Origin: Neoscytalidium dimidiatum
Taxonomy: Eukaryota > Ascomycota > Dothideomycetes > Botryosphaeriales > Botryosphaeriaceae
Length of the DNA: 64,000 nt
Reading direction: 5' to 3'
NCBI GenBank assembly: GCA_037367355.1
Contig: CM074702.1
Location: 248,001 to 312,000, forward strand
Each line of letters begins with the position of its first letter. Within the stretch, counting starts at the first letter, position 1. Position numbers and translations under genes: made by a program. Under the pieces are notes generated by a model, which saw only the letters and a program-made list of their open reading frames with translations, was not told the DNA's origin and made no database searches. Below are positions 1-9,289 of the stretch, piece by piece.

Positions 1-170
1 TTATGATGGTGCAAGGACGTTGTTATTGCGGGAGGTTGTACGACCATGCGCCTGGGAGGGCTCGACACAGGCGGCGATGCCTGAGGTGTCGCAGATGCAG
101 CAGCGGGAGCGCCTGCTACCGGCGGTGGCGGGACACCAGGAGGAGGAGGGACATTGGCGTACGAAGCCAT
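1..170 (-). CDS. N-terminus of a proline/alanine-rich protein, cut by the window edge
   Basis: An ATG at 168-170 (complement) opens a frame that stays open to the left edge, about 56 codons. It begins MASYANVPPPPGVPPPP and continues rich in Pro, Ala and Ser. Tracts like this occur at the N-terminus of many fungal RNA-binding, actin-regulatory and signalling proteins, so they do not identify a function. The rest of the gene lies outside the window. The frame could also end in an intron within this stretch. Existence is moderately supported by the low-complexity but consistent codon use; the product is unknown. Confidence 0.45.
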   Translation of the reverse strand, partial: MASYANVPPPPGVPPPPVAGAPAAASATPQASPPVSSPPRRMVVQPPAITTSLHHH

Positions 171-1275
171 GATGGCGCGACGGAGCCTTGCTCTTGATAG
201 CCAGCAGCGCGCATTAGCTCGGACGTGACGTGCCTGGGTACCTGGGTCGCGCGGAGCGGAGATGCGAGGGCAGGTCTGTGTCTCAGGACGGGGTGCCAGC
301 GGCTACTGCGAGGCTGCGACAAATGGGTGGACTGGGACACGAGCGAGCGGCGCTGGAGGAGGCACACCAGCTGCAAGCCGCAAGTGCATGAAGACGGCGG
401 CGAGTCAGACCACGCGCGGGCCAGAGAACGAGTCTTGAGCCATGGCCTGGTGAAGAGGCAGAACGGGCGTGAAGATCGTGTCCTAACGTGATTTTTCCAG
501 CACGGCGGGAGGTCGTTCATTCGCCTAGCCTGCCGAGAGACGCGCTGATGAGAGAGGGCGCCCGGACGGACGAGCGATGCGCATGGCGGCGTCGGCGAGG
601 TGGTGGCCCAGGCCTAGCACCGAACAGGCCAAGCAGGCGATTGACCGTGCAGAAGCGACCGGGCGAGGCAGGGGAGCGCGCGAATGAGAGGGCGGCGTGG
701 TTGCTGCTCTGCAGGCGGCGCGGGAGAGGTGACAAGGCCCGGCGCTTAGAACTCAGGACCCTCCCTCGGTGTGACGGCACCTGGCACGGCAGGTCAAGCT
801 TTTGGGGGCTGCTGCGCTCGCAAAAGAGCCGCGATGCGGCTACACAAGAGCGCCGCTCACGGCGGCTCAGCAACAGCAAAAGCACGCAAATATATGTACT
901 GCGGTGCTCCCGCCGCCGTCGCTGCGTTTCAACGTGGACTACCATCGCTGGGCGGCGGCGGCGCCGAGGGCTGCAGAGCTGCGCTGGACTGCTGGCGCTA
1001 AACGTGATTACTAAAAATAGACGGCCAGTCAGACGGTCGACAAGCTTCCGGGCCCTGTCGGTCTGTCACCGCGCACGCTGCTGCTGCTGGGGAACGGTGG
1101 AGATGCACAAGGCTGCCGGTGGGGACGCTAGCTGGGGACGGAGCGGATATGCGGACATGAGCTTAAAAGTGCAGGTGAAGATTGCTGTTCATAGACCCGT
1201 CAAGCTTTGCTCCAAGACATTGCTGAACTAATTATATACACAAGATACTCCCCGCAGTGGCCTTGCCGCACTTCC
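171..1275. other. intergenic, GC-rich
   Basis: About 1.1 kb between the 5' end of the edge gene and the 3' end of the FBPase gene. Open frames here, including a 247-codon arginine-rich one on +, have GC-driven composition, no recognisable motif and no splice-consistent structure. I see no supported gene. Confidence 0.5.
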
Positions 1276-2497
1276 CTATTTCGTGTACTTCGCGTGGATA
1301 TCGATCACCTTTTGCACTTCGTCGTAACTGCCGAGGAAGATGCCTGACCGGTCGTGAATGTGCGTCGGAACCACCTCCAGCATGCGCTCCATCTTGCTGT
1401 TCACCGCCTGACCACCCGCTGCTCCCTCTCAGTACTTGCTTAGTCTCGATTGGGAAATGCCAGACTTACCGTTTTCGAACACCATGGCCATCGGGCCGCA
1501 CTCGTACAGTATCCTCAGCTTTCCCTTGGGGCTCTTCTTGTCGGCCGGATACGCGAAGATGCCTCCATACAATAGCGTCCGGTAGGCATCGGCAACCATG
1601 GAACCGATATATCTTGCGCTGTACGGCTTACCACTCTCTCCGGGATACTTGAGGCTGTTGATGTATTCCTTAACCGGCTCCTCCCAGTACAGGCTGTTAC
1701 CCTCGTTCACCGAGTAGATGGAGCGGCTCCTCGGAATCCTCATGTCCGGGTGCGTGAGGATGAACTCGCCCAGAGACTGGTCCAGCGTGAAGCCGTTGAC
1801 GCCGCCACCCTTCATGGTCATGACGAGCTGGGCGGACGCACCGTACATGGTGAACCCGCTGGCAACCAGCTCGGTGCCCTTCCGGAGCATGTCCTCCTTC
1901 GTGCCCTTTGCACCCTCGGGAAGCTTCAGAATCGCGAAGATGGTTCCTACCGACACACCGGCATCCAGGTTGGACGACCCGTCAATCGGATCACATGCAA
2001 CCGCGTACCGCGCGTTCGGGTGCTCGTCGAATGCGATGGCCTCCTCTTCTTCCTCCGAAACCAATATCCTGACCTTGCCGCTGCTCCTCATTGCGGCAAT
2101 GAAGATGTCGTTGCCAATGACGTCAAGCTTCTTCTGGTCATCGCCGGTCGTGTTCGAGGATCCCGCCAAACCGGACAGCTGGCCGTGGTTAGCGTTGTGC
2201 CCTATGCCGCGGCGCGCGAACCCCTTGACTTACGTTGATCAGAGACGCACGACGGATGTAATACGAGACGCTCTTGAACGCAAATTGAAGAGCGTGGCAC
2301 AGCAGGCTGATGGCGCGTCTGCGTTAGCGCTGGTCGCGCATGTGAGCTCCGCGGGTGCGCTCTTACGTGAAATCTCCAGTTGCCTCCTTAACCTTAACTT
2401 GTTCCTCAGTGAGGAATCTCGTCAGGGTGATGATGTCGGTGTTGATCTTCTCCTGGCCGACGGGGCCCGCGTCACCGTTGGTCGCTTGAGTCGCCAT
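1276..2497 (-). CDS. FBP1: fructose-1,6-bisphosphatase
   Basis: Hydrolyses fructose-1,6-bisphosphate to fructose-6-phosphate, the cytosolic control step of gluconeogenesis. The model is complement(1276..1418,1470..2178,2234..2306,2367..2497): four exons, 351 aa, the usual length for the family. It starts MATQATNGDAGPVGQEKINT. Exon 2 carries the CHALQFAFKSV segment. Exon 3 carries the metal-binding and active-site region (VACDPIDGSSNLDAGVSVGT) and the substrate-binding tyrosine region near YGGIFAYPAD. The last exon gives GGQAVNSKMERMLEV and ends IDIHAKYTK. All three introns are GT-AG (GTAAGA, GTAAGT, GTAAGT) of 51-60 nt, and family sequence is continuous across them. I saw nothing odd. Identification is secure; the exact start rests on the single ATG in a good context. 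Confidence 0.97.
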
Positions 2498-5400
2498 GTT
2501 GAAGGTTGCTGTGCGGGAGGGGAGCGGGTGATTCTGGGTATCAAGAAGGTGTCTGGGGGAAGTCGCACACAGCGGGAGGCAGGCTCTGAAGTAATGGCAA
2601 GGAGGTAGCAGTCAGCAGCAGCTTGTGCTTATGAAGTAATTGAGTGGGTACAGCTGGGGTCGGGCACGCGGAGGGAGCACGGTCTGGAGCTGCAGGCTTG
2701 TGGTTGGATGACTACCAGCCCTCGGCACGATGTGGCCCACGGGATCCTCAATTGATGTCAGTTCCGCGAACGGCTTCGTCACTTCGCAAGCAGATCAAGA
2801 CAGCGGGGCGATTGCGATCGCAGATGGTGCAGGCCGACCCAGCAGGTTTTAAAGGGACGAACTGCACGCGCGAATCTTCCATGGGCGGCCCCAGGACTGG
2901 TATGACGCCTGAGCACGCCTACCCACGGATCGAGGGGACGAGGAAATGAGGGGCGCGCTGGGGGCGGGGTTGCGTTGGAGCTTCGAGCTTCGAGAGCGAA
3001 ACTGCCCCGCGCGGCCCGATTTCTCCCGCATCGCCTTCGGGCAGCGCAGGAGCTCGGCTTCGCACGCCTCAGCTGCCCTGCAGCCAAGCTTCACGAGAGG
3101 TGGGAAAACTGCCGTGGCCGCCATATGCAGTGCCTGCTATCAAGACCCTCGGAAAAAGAGATAGCCGTGCGGTCGCGAGCTCGGGTTAAAGATACCGCCA
3201 GCAGTGCCGGATATGGCATTTCCTACAACACCTGCCGACTCTTTCTCCCGGATATGCGAGACAGAAGAGACTTCCCGGCTAAGGCATGCACCCTTCGATC
3301 GAATCGCGTGCCGCCCTTTTGGACAGCCTGCGTCCGGGCGCGCCGAGCCGTGAGCGGACGCGGCCTGAGCGGAGATGTGTCCGGGGAGTCACGGATCACG
3401 GTCGCGGAGTCCCTTGGGCGGAAAGCATCGTGAGAAACCCCAAAGCGATGATCATGGTGTTGAGCCTTGGTCTGGCGGCTCATTGGCACCTAGCCTCCCA
3501 ACTTCAAATCACGTGGTAGCCCGCCGCCCGCCGAATTCCCGGCCCGGCTAAGCGAACGGACCTCCGCTGCCGCCCTTCAAATCTTCGTCGCGCGTAGAAA
3601 ATTTCCTCTACACCTGCAACAACGCGTCCGCCTCCCGCGCCAAAATGCCCAGCGTCGCAGGCACTGATGCTGTGCTCGCTGCGATGACTGATGCCTGAAG
3701 CTTTTCTCATTTCACACGCATCCACGAGGTAAGCAAAACTCTCTTTACTTCTTTGTTTCTCTGATGAATGGCAAAACCGCATACAAACTAGAGTCTTTGA
3801 TCTCTATCGAGAAATGAAACTCGAAATTGCTTGCACGTCAGTCTGAGAAACTTCGGTTTTAGCAAACTGTTCTTGTCGGATGCTTGGAATTGTAGCTGAC
3901 TCTCGACTAGTCGTCAAGTCCAGTGCTTCACTGTGTTGGACAATACAGCCTCTCACGGTACGTTTCTTCGCTCCCGTCCTCGCACCACGCACGCACAAGA
4001 TGATCATCGTATACTTCATATACGCTGGAAATTACCGGCAGAGGCATTTCGCCGTTGAAGATACAAATAGGCTGTTTTCTGATTCCGTTACAATAACACA
4101 TATTTCGCTTCATAATCTTGGGGGCCTCCGCTAACAGCCCGCAAGTCATGCCAGACCTACAAATCATCAACATGGTACGGCCGTCCCGACATTGTATCTC
4201 TCTTCGTCCTACATGATGAATGGCACTGGGCTCCGAAAAGTATGACGGACATGCCCTATTGCGGCAGGCCTAGAAAACCTCGCCCACTGATTCGACCCAT
4301 ACATGGCGCAATTTGCAAAATCTGTGAGGATCTCGTGCTGAGACAAGACTCTGCAGCAATGAGAGCATCCCGGTTCTGCTCATTGAATGAGTAAGTTGGA
4401 ACATTTCTTCTTTGCACACCCTCCATTTCGTGATGAACACCTAGATGACGAGTCTTATTGGGGTTTCCCATGCAGACAAACTTTTTTTTAATACCATTCA
4501 TGCATTACTGATCCTATCTTTATACCTCTCGACCTTTACAAAGTTCTCAGAGCATGACTGACACAAATTATAGTTCGACATCGTGGCGGTTGATTCAAGC
4601 TGCAACATGCATGTAGCCGGGCATTTCAATGTAAGTTCTTATACTTCATTCCCAGGGCACACTTACGCATGATGAAACGACATTACAAATTGACAAGCAT
4701 ATGTCCAAGTAAGCCTTGACCGGCTGCGAAGACGAGACTGTCTTGTCTGATCCTTTCCTGACCTTCTCCGCATATCAAGTGCAGGGACAGACTTGCTTAT
4801 ACTGATGTTTCTCAGACCATGAGTGCCCTAATATGCTACTGCCTCGGACCGCGATCGAGGATGGGATATACCACATTTCATCCGGCCCAGCACTTTCTGT
4901 AAGCGCACGCTCGTCCTCTTCCCCACCTATTCACACTTTCAAATGATGATCCCATTTTTTTTCTCACGACGGTCGACATAGCTTATGCATTGATGAGAAT
5001 GCCTTCTGACAAAGGCTTTGGACTGACACTACCCTATCTCTACCACCTTCACATTCACTCATTCATTTGAGCGTATTGCTAATGTTGGTATTGCTTGTTA
5101 GGTTAGGTTTGCTTCGCCGGTTTGCAATTATTGACCGGCTCACGGATTTTTCGTTGGTGCTTTCACCTTGAGTGGAACTCCGAGGAAGAATGGTGTTCTT
5201 GCATGTGTTGAAACTGGCCTATATGTAACATTACTGTTCAAGCTTCGTGGGACTTTGGTGACAGAGTCTAGTACGATCATTTATCATGTTCCCGTGTCCC
5301 TGTAAGACATAAGCTGAAATGAACGTTGTCTCAATGTGAGAAGATTAGTCACGTTGGCGGATATCAGTATTGGTAGACAATAATGCCAAGTATGGCAAGA

Positions 5401-5932
5401 GGCGGTAGTTTCGGTCAAACCGCCCCGGGCCGGGGCTAATGTTCATTCTTACTCGATATCAAAATTGACAAGAGACGAGCCCCGCGTCGATAACGCTACT
5501 ATACAGCTGCACACATTCGTTTACAGGTAGCTGATATTTAGCAGCTAATTGCTTGTGATATATATGTCCTTACAACCTTATGACCAGATCTGTAGGTGCA
5601 CGCTACTCGCCCTGCAGAGTCTTCAACCTGCTGCGTCACAAGCCGCCCCAGTCCTTCAAAGTTAGCCCGGAATCGTCGCCAACCGCAGGACATTCAGGTT
5701 TACCCAACGCTAAGCTGACGTCAATGGCCCCGCCCATACCCATTTACCGATTCTCCATCGATCGATTTTCCAATAGTCCATTCCTCATGCCACTTTGCCA
5801 GGACGTTCTGGGCGTACTGTATGGCAGCGAGCATGAGTGTCACCTTCGCGCGCTTCAAGCGCGACCAGGGCTCCACCATTGACGTCTTTTTCATCCTCCC
5901 CATCGCCCAACTCTGAAACTAACACCCCAGAC
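2498..5932. other. 3.4 kb gene-poor stretch
   Basis: The first kilobase is GC-rich promoter-like sequence upstream of FBP1. From about 3,560 to 5,560 the DNA becomes more AT-rich. I find no long ORF or family motif. Several short ORF fragments flanked by splice-like signals lie at 3,800-5,060 on both strands (for example a CxxC-containing + frame at 4242-4390 followed by GTAAGT), but none joins into a convincing gene. Another small - strand ORF is at 5721-5903. Confidence 0.4.
5721..5882 (-). CDS. possible small ORF downstream of FMC1
   Basis: A - strand frame from ATG at 5880-5882 (alternative upstream ATGs in frame reach 5903) to a stop at 5721 encodes about 53 residues. The first 35 look amphipathic or membrane-proximal (starting MVEPWSRLKRAKVTLM). 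It lies about 50 nt beyond the FMC1 stop on the same strand, so it may be FMC1 3' UTR or a separate micro-protein. I recognise no family. A possible GTAAAT donor sits near its end. Confidence 0.2.
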   Translation of the reverse strand, partial: SMVEPWSRLKRAKVTLMLAAIQYAQNVLAKWHEEWTIGKSIDGESVNGYGRGH

Positions 5933-6310
5933 TCAATTCTTGTCGCCCTTTCCACCCACACCCGCCTCGATCGGCAGTTCCATGCCCACCCTCCGTGCCG
6001 TCAAGCGCACACGTTCCTCCTCGTCCATGTTCATGCCCGGGTTGTAGCGCTCCAACAGGGTAATGTACATGCGCTGCGCGCGGACATACTGGACGAACTG
6101 CTCCGTCTCCTCGAGCGTCGGAGCACGCGTCGCGTGCTCATGCGGCGGCGTCGAGAGCTGGGTGCGGATGTGTCTCTGCAGCGGCGACGGGTTGGACAGC
6201 ACGGGCTGCGAGGCGCGGGTCGAGGGCGCGAGTTTTGGTTGGCGCGCGGGCAGCTCTCGTAGCAGACGCCGGTAGAGGGAGCGAATTTGCGGGGATACGG
6301 TTGCGGACAT
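5933..6310 (-). CDS. FMC1: mitochondrial ATP synthase assembly factor FMC1 (LYR-motif protein)
   Basis: An intronless 125-aa protein starting at ATG 6308-6310. Residues about 9-17 read IRSLYRRLLRELP, the LYR-type tripeptide plus following helix of the Complex1_LYR/FMC1 family. A second helical half follows (LEETEQFVQYVRAQRMYITLLERYNPGMNMDEEERVRLTARRVGMELP, split here only by my reading), ending in a charged tail. Known family role: stabilising the Atp12 chaperone during assembly of the F1 sector in the matrix. The gene is divergent from an EngB-type GTPase with 234 bp between the two start codons, so the two mitochondrial genes probably share a promoter region. Longer upstream reading is rejected because the frame before this ATG lies in that promoter. 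Confidence 0.85.
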   Translation of the reverse strand: MSATVSPQIRSLYRRLLRELPARQPKLAPSTRASQPVLSNPSPLQRHIRTQLSTPPHEHATRAPTLEETEQFVQYVRAQRMYITLLERYNPGMNMDEEERVRLTARRVGMELPIEAGVGGKGDKN

Positions 6311-6544
6311 GTTCCTTAATCGGATGGATGACGGTCTCGGTGAAGGGGTCGTGTGGGCGTGGTTGGCGGTGCCAAGTGCAAGTAGAAAATGTTTAGAGAT
6401 GACGCGCAGAGACGATTTGTTCTGCATGGAGCTGCGGCGGCGAAAGCTTCTCCTCCGAGGCCACACCAACAACAACCAACACCATGCCGTGAAAAAAAAA
6501 TAAAAATCTGTACCACCTTACCCCTTCAACCACAACTCACTACG

Positions 6545-7810
6545 ATGCCACAATGGGCGCCCACGCCCTTCACCTGCCTACGCTGCGCTCGCCGCCTTCA
6601 CTCAACCGGCTCCAAGGCGACGCTGCCACAACGCAGTAGCATCCGCATCGCAACGCCCTGCATCCCCGCCCGCCACTTCGAGTCGGAGCCCGTCAACCAG
6701 CCTCCAATCCGCCGGCTCCTGAGCAAGGCGGCCCAGCCACAACCCGTCCGGGCGCACCTCCCAGCCTCGCCGCCCGCGGACCTCCTCTCGCCGGACGAGG
6801 TCGCCGCCGAAGAAGCCGCCCGCCGCGCGGAAGCGTCGCGCTACCTGGAGGAGAAGGCGGCCGCGACGCCGCCCGACCCGCTGCGCAACCCGACGCCGCT
6901 GCACGCGCTGCACCTGGCGTACCCGCGCCCGCACGAGCCGCACCGCTACGTCGCGACGCTCGCGCCGACGGACGCGCAGCTGGCGCGCGCCCGCGCCTTC
7001 TTCGCCCGCGGCGACCCCCGCTACCTCTTCACCTGCCACGCCTTCCGCCACTTCCCGCCCGACAGCCCCCTGCCCGAGGTCGCCTTCCTGGGCCGCAGCA
7101 ACGTCGGCAAGAGCAGCCTGCTGAACGCGCTGTTCGGCCGCCGCAGCCGCGGGAGCGCCGACAGCGGGGACACGGGCACGGCGAAGGTGTCGAACCGCGC
7201 GGGGAAGACGCGGACGATGAACGTGTTCGTGGTGGGGCAGGGCGTGGAGGGCGGCGTGAAGGCGCCGCAGGTGGATATGCATGGCAATGTGGTGAAGGGG
7301 GTGGAGAGGGAGAGGTGGATTGGCCCGGGGAGGGGAGTGGCCATTGTGGACATGCCGGGGCATGGGTTTGGCAGTAAGGCGGAGTGGGGGGAGGAGATTG
7401 TCAAGTATTTGACGCGGAGGACACAATTGAGGCGAGCGTTCGTTTTGGTGGATGCGGAACACGGCATGAAGTGGTCGGATAGGCAGCTGTTGGAAATATT
7501 GGAGGAAGAAGGCGTGCCGCATCAGGTCGTGTTAAGTAAGGCGGATAAGCTGGTGTTGAGGAAGTTGCGGACGAATTCAAGGGAGAGACTTAAAAACGGG
7601 CTGGCAAGGTTGGAGGAGGCGCAGATCAAGCTGAGGATGGAGTTGCTGGAGAGGGAGAAGATGGGGAGGGGGTTGCCGGCGGTGGGAGAGATTCTGGCTG
7701 TCAGCTCTATGAAGGGTGTGCGTGGAGATAGCCTGGAGAGGCTTGATAAGCTCGGGATCAACGGTCTTAGGTGGGCTGTGCTGCAGGCGGCTGGTTTGGA
7801 AGACGCTTGA
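6545..7810 (+). CDS. EngB/YihA-type mitochondrial GTPase (Mrx8-like)
   Basis: A single exon of 421 aa. ATG 6545 is chosen because it begins an Arg-rich, Ser-containing presequence-like N-terminus (MPQWAPTPFTCLRCARRLHS); the frame extends upstream into the shared promoter but without support. GTPase motifs are in order: G1 GRSNVGKSSLLNALF (about residue 184), a threonine-containing switch I (AGKTRTMN), G3 DMPGHGFG, G4 SKAD in LSKADKLV, and G5-like SSMKG. The RSNVGKS P-loop is diagnostic of the EngB (YsxC/YihA) subfamily, whose bacterial members assist large-subunit assembly and whose yeast member Mrx8 is mitochondrial. Long N-terminal extensions are usual in fungi. The first two thirds are markedly GC-rich. 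Role in mitoribosome biogenesis or translation is inferred from the family. Confidence 0.9.
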   Translation: MPQWAPTPFTCLRCARRLHSTGSKATLPQRSSIRIATPCIPARHFESEPVNQPPIRRLLSKAAQPQPVRAHLPASPPADLLSPDEVAAEEAARRAEASRYLEEKAAATPPDPLRNPTPLHALHLAYPRPHEPHRYVATLAPTDAQLARARAFFARGDPRYLFTCHAFRHFPPDSPLPEVAFLGRSNVGKSSLLNALFGRRSRGSADSGDTGTAKVSNRAGKTRTMNVFVVGQGVEGGVKAPQVDMHGNVVKGVERERWIGPGRGVAIVDMPGHGFGSKAEWGEEIVKYLTRRTQLRRAFVLVDAEHGMKWSDRQLLEILEEEGVPHQVVLSKADKLVLRKLRTNSRERLKNGLARLEEAQIKLRMELLEREKMGRGLPAVGEILAVSSMKGVRGDSLERLDKLGINGLRWAVLQAAGLEDA

Positions 7811-8254
7811 AAAGACTTGCATATCAAGGAAAATAGATGGCGCAGGCCAAGCACATATCTCAACTTGATTCTTTGTAAAAGCTTCACATTTGCTGACGCT
7901 CCTAGTTGACGAGTGTCTTTTTCGATCTCTGTCCAATATCTTCTATCTCGTTAAAGGATGTAGGCGCGTGCTTTACGTGACGTAAAAATTGTAGTTCCGG
8001 CGCGATGACGCTGAGGCCCTGACTGGGGGAGTCAGAATCCTTCCGCGTTATTCTGTTGCCTGAGACCACCAAGCACGCAAGATGTCCACATCACAACAGG
8101 CAGAAAGAAAATGAACACGTTAAAGGTATGTAGAGACGTATTTCCATTCATTTCAAATTATGTTGAGTCGTAAAAGCTCCTCTCTTAAGCTCTCTATCGT
8201 TTCCCACGCCTCTCCTACTATTGTACTGAAAAGGGCAACTGCCTGACTTCAAAA

Positions 8255-8944
8255 ATGATATGCTTCCGTTGTATTTTCATATCTACCTCATACTTGGTTC
8301 GTCTTTTACCATCATGGCGGCCAAGCGCTCTGAAAAGCTTGGAGAGACATGATGCCAACCCTCGAGCCCGCGCCATCGCATTTCTCATTTTGTACTCTCT
8401 TATGGCGCTTTCTTGTGCCGTTCTCACTGGTGTCGATGCAGCCGCTCGACTTAGTTGGGAAGGACAACAACCTCTCGAATTTACAAACCTTTCTCCAAAC
8501 ACAGACACCAAGCCGGGAGAGGCTTATTTTGAAATCAGACCGATACGGCCTATCCATGGTGTATGTGGAAGTTTTCCGCTTGAGTATGATCTTGGGACTA
8601 ACAATATGCAGTACGCCAGCTTCGTCAGGACCATTACGCCATTTCTTCCGCACACTTTCCTATCGCAGTACTCCAATAAGCTGTTCTACTTTGCGCTCTG
8701 TGTTTTCTTTGGAAGCGCGCTTTTGGTACGGCCACTTGAGCGCGAGCAGCGGTTCCGAAGAGAACTTCGCTATGGCATATGGAGCGCCTTCACCATTTTC
8801 TCAGTCCTTTTCTGGTCTGAGATTTATGACTTGAGAGTATGGGCATTTGTGACGACGCCATGGGGTTGGTTAGCTGGGTCTGTGGCGAGCACGGTATTAC
8901 ACTGGTGGATGGAGAAAGAGTGGGTGAACGGCGACGAAGAATAA
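8255..8944 (+). CDS. small multi-pass membrane protein, unknown function
   Basis: Model join(8255..8560,8612..8944), 212 aa. The intron 8561-8611 is canonical (GTATGT donor, GACTAAC branch, ATGCAG acceptor). It is 51 nt with no in-frame stop, so an unspliced reading is also open. Hydrophobic segments occur at AIAFLILYSLMALSCAVL, KLFYFALCVFFGSALL, FTIFSVLFWSEI and WGWLAGSVASTVLHWW, suggesting four membrane passes. I recognise no family. The 5' end is uncertain: an alternative first exon at 8111-8125 (MNTLK, followed by GTATGT) could splice to 8234 in the same frame. Confidence 0.55.
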   Translation: MICFRCIFISTSYLVRLLPSWRPSALKSLERHDANPRARAIAFLILYSLMALSCAVLTGVDAAARLSWEGQQPLEFTNLSPNTDTKPGEAYFEIRPIRPIHGVCGSFPLEYDLGTNNMQYASFVRTITPFLPHTFLSQYSNKLFYFALCVFFGSALLVRPLEREQRFRRELRYGIWSAFTIFSVLFWSEIYDLRVWAFVTTPWGWLAGSVASTVLHWWMEKEWVNGDEE

Positions 8945-9289
8945 GCTACCGAGAGAGGAAAACAGGCAATGGAAATTGGGATGCAGAGACCTCTCAACAT
9001 ATTGCTTTTGATTTGGGGTTGACAACAATGCTCCTCGAGAAGTAGACTGTCCAACAGCAGCTGTATAATTAGGCACAATGTACGCGGACCCCACCCAACC
9101 GTTGTAGATATTCACCCCTCTTCGTAGTTAATCGCCAGCGGTTCCGAACTAAAAACGCCACTGCGTGCTTCGTCGGTGATGTTGAACATGCTGTTTTCAA
9201 TACTATTGTCCCTGCCCCGACTTCTGTCTTGGAATCAGCATGACACAATTTGCAAAATCACAAAATATGGGGCTTTTAATCCGTCTTAC
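8945..9289. other. convergent intergenic region
   Basis: 345 bp between the 3' ends of two convergent genes. I see nothing beyond ordinary 3' flanks. Confidence 0.5.

Noticed and set aside
488..1231. 247-codon open frame on +
   Set aside because: Arginine-rich product of GC-rich DNA, no motif, overlaps other equally long frames; no splice or promoter support.
6602..7522. 306-codon frame on - opposite the EngB GTPase
   Set aside because: Antisense shadow of a GC-rich gene with clear GTPase motifs on +; composition is His/Arg/Ala-rich.
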